Of a DNA stretch of 64,000 bases, positions 59,137-64,000 are shown piece by piece (within the stretch, counting starts at the first letter, position 1; the number at the start of each line of letters is the position of its first letter). Origin of the DNA: Falsiroseomonas selenitidurans (GTDB taxonomy: Bacteria > Pseudomonadota > Alphaproteobacteria > Acetobacterales > Acetobacteraceae). Where the stretch lies: positions 62,001-126,000 of the forward strand of contig NZ_JAAVNE010000008.1 of assembly GCF_012103215.1 (NCBI RefSeq). Direction: 5' to 3'. Under the pieces are notes generated by a model, which saw nothing but the letters and a program-made list of their open reading frames with translations, had not been told where the DNA came from and did no database searches. A program made the position numbers and the translations under genes.

Positions 59137-60117
59137 TCAGTTGGCGCGCCAGTCGCGGATGCGGCGCAGCGTGGCGGAATCCAGCGTCCGCTCCCACTCC
59201 GCGAAGGCCGGGGCCAGCGCCGCCTGGAAGGCGGCGGTGTCCACCTGGGTGATCACCGTCATGCCGCGGCGGCGCAGCTCGGCCACGCCGGCCTCGTCAT
59301 CCGCGCTGACCCGGGCGCGGTTGGCGACCTGCGCCTCACGCGCCGCCTGCTGGAACAGGGCGCGATCCGCCTGGCTCAGCCGCGCGATCATCGCCGGGTT
59401 GCAGATCATCACCTGCGGCGAATAGACGTGGCGCGTCATCGTCATGTAGCGCTGCACCTGGTTCAGGTTGTTCGCCACGATGACCGAGATCGGGTTTTCC
59501 TGCCCATCGACGGTGCCCTGCTGCAGGGCCGGCACCAGTTCGGAAAACGCCATCGGCGTCGGCAGCGCGCCGAGCGTGGTGAAGGCGCGCATGTGCACCT
59601 GGTTTTCCATGGTGCGGATCTTCAGGCCGCGCACATCGGCCGGCGTGTTCACCTCGCGCCGGGAATTGGTCAGGTTGCGGAAGCCGTTCTCGATCCAGAT
59701 CACGCCCACCAGGCCGCGCGCCGGGAAGCGCGCCAGCACCTGCTGGCCGATCTCCGAATCCAGCACGCCGCGGGCATGGGCTGCGTCGCGGAACAGGAAG
59801 GGCACGTCGAACAGCCGCACTTCCGGCACGAAGTTGCCGACCGGGCCGGTGGAGGTGAAGGTGCAGTCGATGGTGCCGATCTGCACGCTCTCGACCATCT
59901 CGCGCTCGTTGTCGTTGCGCTGGGTGGCGACGCGGTAGCGCCCGCCGGTCAGGCGTTCCAGCGCTTCCTTGAAGGTGCTGGCGCCGACGCCGGTGTGGCT
60001 GTTCAGCGGCAGGGCGTGCTGCACCGTCAGCTCGGTCTGCGCCAGCGCCGGGGCGGCGCCAAGGGCGAACGGCAGCACGAGCGCGGCGGCCTGGGCCACG
60101 CGGCGGATCATGGTCAT
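59137..60117 (-). CDS. TRAP transporter substrate-binding protein (DctP family, copy 1)
   Basis: Periplasmic binding protein, 326 residues from ATG 60117, with GGGAGAG nine bases upstream. The signal peptide ends near PALAQ. Family core: QHALPLNSHTGVGASTFKE, STGPVGNFVPEV, the acid-binding REVNTPADVRGLKIRTMEN region, and GTVDGQENPISVI. It is very similar along its length to the DctP at 60280-61251. It lies directly upstream of DctQ-DctM and is the most likely partner of that permease. Confidence 0.95.
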   Translation of the reverse strand: MTMIRRVAQAAALVLPFALGAAPALAQTELTVQHALPLNSHTGVGASTFKEALERLTGGRYRVATQRNDNEREMVESVQIGTIDCTFTSTGPVGNFVPEVRLFDVPFLFRDAAHARGVLDSEIGQQVLARFPARGLVGVIWIENGFRNLTNSRREVNTPADVRGLKIRTMENQVHMRAFTTLGALPTPMAFSELVPALQQGTVDGQENPISVIVANNLNQVQRYMTMTRHVYSPQVMICNPAMIARLSQADRALFQQAAREAQVANRARVSADDEAGVAELRRRGMTVITQVDTAAFQAALAPAFAEWERTLDSATLRRIRDWRAN

Positions 60118-60242
60118 CGATGAGCTCTCCCTGGATGAGCCCCGTTGGATCGGCGCCCTATGCACAAGCCGTATAGAAGGATTGCGGCGGGAGCATCAAT
60201 CCTGCGGGAGCCACGCAGGCGGCCTCGCGCGTCGATTCAATC

Positions 60243-60270
60243 ACCGGGGCGCGGAATTCCGCGCCCCGGT
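60243..60270 (-). terminator. perfect 28-bp palindrome after the upstream DctP gene
   Basis: Bases 60243-60256 and 60257-60270 are exact inverse complements (ACCGGGGCGCGGAA and its partner), centred on GAATTC, 10 bases past the stop of the DctP at 60280. It probably ends or weakens transcription of that gene before the next DctP. Confidence 0.65.
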
Positions 60271-60279
60271 GGCCCCGCC

Positions 60280-61251
60280 TCAGTTCGGCTGCCAGGCGCG
60301 GATGCGGCGCAGCAGGGCGCCGTCCAGCGTCCGCTCATACTCGGTGAAGGCCGCGGCCAGCGCCTGCTGGAAGGCGGCGCTGTCCACCTGCGTCACCACC
60401 GTCATGCCGCGGCGGCGCAGCTCCGCCACGCCGGACTGCTCATCGGCCGTGACGCGCGCGCGGTTGGCGGCGGCGGCGGCCTTGGCGGCTTCCAGGAAGG
60501 CGGCGCGATCGGCCGCCGACAGGCGCGCCAGCATCGCCGGGTTGCAGATCAGGATGGCCGGCGAATAGACGTGGCCGGTCAGCGTCAGGAAGCGCTGCAC
60601 CTGGTTCAGGTTGTTCGCGACGATGACCGGGATCGGGTTCTCCTGCCCGTCCACGGTGCCCTGCTGCAGCGCGGGGACGAGTTCGGAGAAGGCCATCGGC
60701 GTCGGCAGCGCGCCGAGGGTGGAGAAGGCGCGCATGTGCACCTGGTTCTCCATGGTGCGCACCTTCAGGCCGCGCACATCGGCGGGCGTGTTCACCTCGC
60801 GCCGCGAATTCGTCAGGTGGCGGAAGCCGTTCTCCATCCACACGACGCCGGCAAGGCCGCGGGCGGAAAAGCGGCCCAGCATGGTCTGGCCGATTTCGCT
60901 GTCCAGCACGCCGCGGGCATGGGCGGTGTCGCGGAACAGGAAGGGCACGTCGAGGTTGCGCGTCTCCGGCACGAAATTGCCGACCGGGCCGGTGGAGGTG
61001 ATGACACATTCGATGGTGCCGATCTGCACGCTCTCGATCGCCTCGCGCTCATTGTCGTTGCGCTGGATGACGACGCTGTAGCGGCCGGCGGAGGCGCGCT
61101 CGAAGCTTTCCTTCAGCGCGGTGGCACCGGCGCCGTAATGGCTGTTCAGCGGCAGCGGGTGCTGGATGGTGATCTGCGTCTGCGCCATGGCCGGGGCCGC
61201 GAGCGGCAGCGCCAGCGTGGCGGCAAGGGCCAGGCGGCGGGTCATCTTCAT
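60280..61251 (-). CDS. TRAP transporter substrate-binding protein (DctP family, copy 2)
   Basis: Second DctP, 323 residues (MMKMTRRLALAATLA from a TTG-ATG pair; ATG 61251 taken, TTG 61254 has slightly better spacing to GGGAG). Signal peptide ends near PAMAQ. Large blocks are identical to copy 1: STGPVGNFVPE, RGVLDSEIGQ, NSRREVNTPADVRGLK, RTMENQVHMRAF, TLGALPTPMAFSELVP and ALQQGTVDGQENPI. Differences cluster in parts that line the pocket, so the two may bind related acids for one permease. A palindromic hairpin separates it from copy 1. Confidence 0.95.
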   Translation of the reverse strand: MKMTRRLALAATLALPLAAPAMAQTQITIQHPLPLNSHYGAGATALKESFERASAGRYSVVIQRNDNEREAIESVQIGTIECVITSTGPVGNFVPETRNLDVPFLFRDTAHARGVLDSEIGQTMLGRFSARGLAGVVWMENGFRHLTNSRREVNTPADVRGLKVRTMENQVHMRAFSTLGALPTPMAFSELVPALQQGTVDGQENPIPVIVANNLNQVQRFLTLTGHVYSPAILICNPAMLARLSAADRAAFLEAAKAAAAANRARVTADEQSGVAELRRRGMTVVTQVDSAAFQQALAAAFTEYERTLDGALLRRIRAWQPN

Positions 61252-61371
61252 CAAGGCGGTTCACTCCCCGTATGCGGCCACCCGGTTCGGCGACCCCGAT
61301 GGGGTGCGGTATAGGTGAAGGCGGGGCGGGGCCACAATGCCCCGCCCGAGGCCCGATTCAGCGGCTTCCGC

Positions 61372-62010
61372 TCAATGCGGCGTGGCTGCGTGCGGCACCG
61401 GCAGGGGCAGGCCGAGCGCCAGCGTCTCGTTCGCGGCGGCCGCCCCCTCCCACAGCAATTCGACGCCGATATAGGCGATCAGCGCCAGCCCGACATAGGC
61501 GATGAGCTTGTAGCGATCGAGCAGCCTGGCCAGCGCGCCGCCCAGCAGGCCCATCAGCAGGATGGAGACGGTCAGGCCGATCACCAGCATCACCACGTTG
61601 TTGCGCGCCACCGCGGCCACCGCCAGCACGTTGTCGAGGCTCATCGAGACGTCGGCGATGATGATCTGGCGCAGCGCCTGCACCAGCGTCTTCTCGGCCG
61701 GCTCGGCGCCCGATTCGGCTTCCGCCGCCTCATGCCGCAGCTCCTTCCAGAAGCCCCAGGCGATGTAGAGCAGCGCCAGCCCGCCGATCAGCTCCACCCA
61801 CCACAGCCCCAGCAGCCAGGTGGCGCCGAGCGAGAAGACGATGCGCAGCGCGGCGGCGGTCAGGATGCCGAACAGCACCGCCTTGCCGCGCAGGTGCGGC
61901 GGCAGGCCGGCCGCGGCCAGGCCGATGACCACGGCGTTGTCGCCTGAGAGAATGATGTTCAGCCAAAGAATTTCCAGGAACTGCGGTGCCTGGGCGTAAA
62001 GCGAGTCCAT
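61372..62010 (-). CDS. TerC-family integral membrane protein (YjbE type)
   Basis: Seven-span membrane protein of 212 residues. The two acidic membrane motifs expected to bind metal are present: NIILSGDNAVVIGLA near 18-32 and DVSMSLDNVLAVAAVA near 120-135. Relatives export manganese or other metals, or supply them to secreted enzymes. A short charged loop (EAAEAESGAEPAEK) sits in the middle. GGAGATCAGGG precedes the ATG. I looked for a manganese riboswitch in the 122-base leader and did not see its conserved core. Confidence 0.9.
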   Translation of the reverse strand: MDSLYAQAPQFLEILWLNIILSGDNAVVIGLAAAGLPPHLRGKAVLFGILTAAALRIVFSLGATWLLGLWWVELIGGLALLYIAWGFWKELRHEAAEAESGAEPAEKTLVQALRQIIIADVSMSLDNVLAVAAVARNNVVMLVIGLTVSILLMGLLGGALARLLDRYKLIAYVGLALIAYIGVELLWEGAAAANETLALGLPLPVPHAATPH

Positions 62011-62132
62011 CCCTGATCTCCGGGCACGGCTTTCCCTGGCCGTTCCTGCCCAGGGCGCTTCTAACCGCCCGGCCCGTTGTGCCGAAGTGTCGACTTGGCA
62101 ACGTCTCGGTCATGCCGGAGATGCCCGTCAGG

Positions 62133-63029
62133 TTAACCCCGCGTTACTTGTGCCAGGCCGGCCTGCGCCAGAAGCCAGTCGCGAAAGACACGGAATCCCT
62201 GCGCTGCCGCCCGCTCCGGCCGGTGCACCAGGTACCAGCCCTCCGGCTTGGCCAGGGCCAGGGGAAAGGGGGCGACCAGCCTGCCGGCGGCCAGGTCGTC
62301 GTCGACATAGGGCCGCACGCCCATCGCCACGCCCAGCCCATCCGCCGCTGCCTGCAAGGCCTGGCCATAGAACTCGAAGACCGGGCCGGCAGCGGTGACC
62401 TGCGGTGCGCCGGCGGCGGCGAGCCAGCGCGGCCAGTCGGCCTCGGCATGCGCCACGCGCAGCAGGGCGGCCCGGGCCAGCGCGGCTGGGCTGGGCAGGC
62501 TGCGGGCCATCTCCGGCCGGCAGACCGGCACCAGGTCGGCGCCGAACAGCCTTGTCGCCATCAGCCCCGGCCAGGCGCCCTGGCCCAGGCGGATGCCGCA
62601 GGTCCAGGCCTCGGAATGGGGGATGGCGGCGCCGCCGGTGGTGATGCGCACCTCGATCCCCGGCGCGCGGCGCTGGAAATCCGCCAGGCGCGGGATCAGC
62701 CAGCGGATCGCGAAGGTGGGGCCGACGCCGACCACCAGGGCGCCGCCACCGGCCCGCTCCGCCACCTGCTCGGTCAACCGGCCCAGCGCATCCAGCAGCG
62801 GCAGCACGCCCTCCGCATAGGCGCGGCCGGCCTCGGTCAGCGCCAGGCGGTTGGCCTGGCGGATGAACAGCGCCACGCCCATGCGCTGTTCCAGCAGTTT
62901 CACCAGCCGGCTGACCGCAGCGGGCGTCACGTGCAACTCCGCCGCCGCGGCCACGAAGCTGCCGCCGCGCGCGGCGCTGGCAAAGGCGCGGATGCCGTTC
63001 AGGAAGGGCGGGCGGGGGGCGGGCAGCAT
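62133..63029 (-). CDS. LysR-family transcriptional regulator (GcvA-like)
   Basis: LysR regulator, 298 residues. The helix-turn-helix covers about 10-70 (GIRAFASAARGGSFVAAAAE, HVTPAAVSRLVKLLEQ), and the ligand domain about 95-290 (GVGPTFAIRWLIPRLADF, then GLGVAMGVRPYV). The order and wording are those of the GcvA/AmpR subgroup. It is divergent from the TauE-like exporter at 63115, with 85 bases between, so that gene is its likely target. Confidence 0.93.
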   Translation of the reverse strand: MLPAPRPPFLNGIRAFASAARGGSFVAAAAELHVTPAAVSRLVKLLEQRMGVALFIRQANRLALTEAGRAYAEGVLPLLDALGRLTEQVAERAGGGALVVGVGPTFAIRWLIPRLADFQRRAPGIEVRITTGGAAIPHSEAWTCGIRLGQGAWPGLMATRLFGADLVPVCRPEMARSLPSPAALARAALLRVAHAEADWPRWLAAAGAPQVTAAGPVFEFYGQALQAAADGLGVAMGVRPYVDDDLAAGRLVAPFPLALAKPEGWYLVHRPERAAAQGFRVFRDWLLAQAGLAQVTRG

Positions 63030-63114
63030 CAGGAAATCTCATGCCAGGCTCAGCATTCGCAGTTTGTGTGCCGGCGCGCGCGGGCGCAATGAAGGCCGCG
63101 GAGGAAACCGGCCG

Positions 63115-63858
63115 ATGACCATTGCCACCATGCTGCTGCTCTGGGCCGTGATGGTCGCCACCTCCCTGCTGTCCGGCATCTTCGGGATGGCCGGCGGGCT
63201 GGTGCTGGTGGGCGTGCTGCTGATGGTGCTGCCGCTGCCGCTGGCCATGGCGCTGCATGCGGTGACGCAGATCGCCTCCAACGCCTGGCGCGCCGCCTTC
63301 CTGCTGGCGCATGTGCGCTGGCGGATCGTGGCGGCCTACATGCTGGGCTGCGTGCTGGCGACGGGGCTCTGGTCGCTGGTGTTGTTCGTGCCGGACAAGC
63401 CGGTGGCGCTGATCGCCCTCGGCCTCAGCCCCTTCCTGCTGAAGCTGCTGCCCGCCGGCGCCAAGGCGGATCCGGAACGGCCGGGCCATGGCCTGGCCTG
63501 CGGGCTGGCCAGCATGTCGCTGATGCTGCTGACCGGCGTGGCCGGGCCGCTGCTGGATGGTTTCTTCCTCGGCGGCCGGCTGGACCGGCACGGGATCGTC
63601 GCCACCAAGGCGGTGTGCCAGGTGCAGGGCCATGCGCTGAAGCTGCTGTATTTCGGCGGGCTGGTGGCCGGGGCGGATGCGCTGGACCCGGTGCTGGCGG
63701 GGGGTGCCGTGCTGGCCTCGCTGGTCGGCACGCTGGCGGCGCGGCCGCTGCTGGCGGCGCTGACCGAGGTGCAATACCGCGCCTGGGCCGGGCGGCTGGT
63801 CACCGGCATTGCCGCCTTCTACATCGCCCAGGGCGGCTGGCTGCTGCTGTTTCCGTAA
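63115..63858 (+). CDS. TauE/SafE-family sulfite/anion exporter (TSUP)
   Basis: Membrane protein of 247 residues with about eight hydrophobic spans. The N-terminal GIFGMAGGLVLVGVLLMVLP is the family signature, and a second-half repeat reads GVAGPLLDGFFLGGRLDRHGI. GAGGAAA lies ten bases before the ATG. It exports sulfite, sulfonate-derived or other organic anions. Probably controlled by the divergent LysR regulator. Confidence 0.9.
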   Translation: MTIATMLLLWAVMVATSLLSGIFGMAGGLVLVGVLLMVLPLPLAMALHAVTQIASNAWRAAFLLAHVRWRIVAAYMLGCVLATGLWSLVLFVPDKPVALIALGLSPFLLKLLPAGAKADPERPGHGLACGLASMSLMLLTGVAGPLLDGFFLGGRLDRHGIVATKAVCQVQGHALKLLYFGGLVAGADALDPVLAGGAVLASLVGTLAARPLLAALTEVQYRAWAGRLVTGIAAFYIAQGGWLLLFP

Positions 63859-63876
63859 CGTGAGGGAGGTGCCGCG

Positions 63877-64000
63877 ATGGACCCCGAGGAGGCCCCCAAG
63901 GAAGCATTGATCCGTGACCTGCTGGCCTGGCTGGCCCCCGCGCCGCGCCCCTATGCCGAGGTGATGGAGGCCTGGCGTACGAGCTGCCCGCGCCTGACGG
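63877..64000 (+). CDS. hypothetical protein, 5' part only
   Basis: A frame opening with ATG 63877, seven bases after GGGAGGT and 18 bases past the exporter stop, continues to the window end (41 codons seen). The start MDPEEAPKEALIRDLLAWLA is followed by PAPRPYAEVMEAWRTSCPRL. I do not recognise the family. The good ribosome-binding site and tight spacing support a real gene in an operon with the exporter. Confidence 0.7.
   Translation, partial: MDPEEAPKEALIRDLLAWLAPAPRPYAEVMEAWRTSCPRLT

Noticed and set aside
62011-62132. Manganese (yybP-ykoY) riboswitch in the leader of the TerC gene.
   Set aside because: The conserved core sequences of that riboswitch are not visible on the coding strand.
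1-64000. CRISPR arrays, rRNA, tRNA, transposases or prophage genes.
   Set aside because: No regularly spaced repeats, no cloverleaf-like sequence and no transposase or phage protein motifs were found on either strand.

Overview
The window is very GC-rich (about 70% by eye), densely coded DNA from a bacterial chromosome. The gene content fits an Alphaproteobacterium of the Acetobacteraceae, Roseomonas-like: many Bug/TctC periplasmic binding proteins, several TRAP transporters, CoA-ligase/CoA-transferase operons, malate synthase G and Tat-type signal peptides. The placement is inferred from gene families and base composition, because there is no rRNA or marker gene here. I see no tRNA, rRNA, CRISPR array, integrase or insertion sequence.

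Layout. 0-2 kb: a TRAP small and large permease pair. 2-6.6 kb: a Bug binding protein divergent from a CoA-transferase / crotonase / acyl-CoA ligase operon with ATGA overlaps. 6.6-13.2 kb: a Nudix hydrolase, then a leftward operon (DapA-family lyase, amino-acid binding protein, zeta-type GST, ABC permease) divergent from a 957-residue three-part flavoprotein resembling HcnABC or D-hydroxyproline dehydrogenase LhpBEF in one chain. 13.2-14.9 kb: one AT-rich gene for a SIR2-like protein, the clearest foreign insertion and a candidate anti-phage gene. 14.9-16.3 kb: a lipoprotein and a trypsin-fold/PDZ protein without a catalytic triad. 16.4-24 kb: malate synthase G, a GntR regulator, a gamma-glutamyltransferase-like enzyme and two GOLPH3/GPP34 proteins around a Bug protein. 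24-27.7 kb: a glycosyltransferase, an SBP-TRIC channel fusion and a polysaccharide deacetylase. 27.8-34.1 kb: amidase, FAH-family hydrolase, Bug protein, peptide-binding protein and M20 peptidase. 34.2-38.4 kb: a CAP lipoprotein, a phosphatase-like protein, two hotdog thioesterases, a long inverted repeat, a Bug protein and a secreted protein. 38.3-44.5 kb: DenD-like dehydrogenase, diaminopropionate ammonia-lyase-like enzyme, two tandem Bug proteins, AidB-like acyl-CoA dehydrogenase. 44.6-51.2 kb: SDR, branched-chain amino-acid binding protein, quinone oxidoreductase, SAF-domain oxidoreductase, EamA transporter and alpha/beta hydrolase joined by a 23-bp triplication. 51.4-57.1 kb: sulfotransferase, a double-glycine peptide, metallophosphoesterase, a photolyase-like protein, AlkA-type glycosylase, vanadium haloperoxidase. 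57.2-64 kb: a TRAP cluster with two tandem DctP genes, TerC, a LysR regulator, a TauE exporter and the start of a further gene.

How it works together. Most of the window serves scavenging. Secreted binding proteins capture organic acids, amino acids and peptides, and small local operons activate or break them down. Six Bug proteins lie here without any TctA/TctB membrane partner, so they must share permeases encoded elsewhere. The most unusual items are the SIR2 island, the SBP-TRIC fusion, the three-part dehydrogenase fusion, the inactive trypsin-fold protein, the photolyase-like protein with its domains apparently in reversed order, and the chain of ATGA-linked mini-ORFs at 50.35 kb. There is no gene-free stretch longer than about 270 bases.
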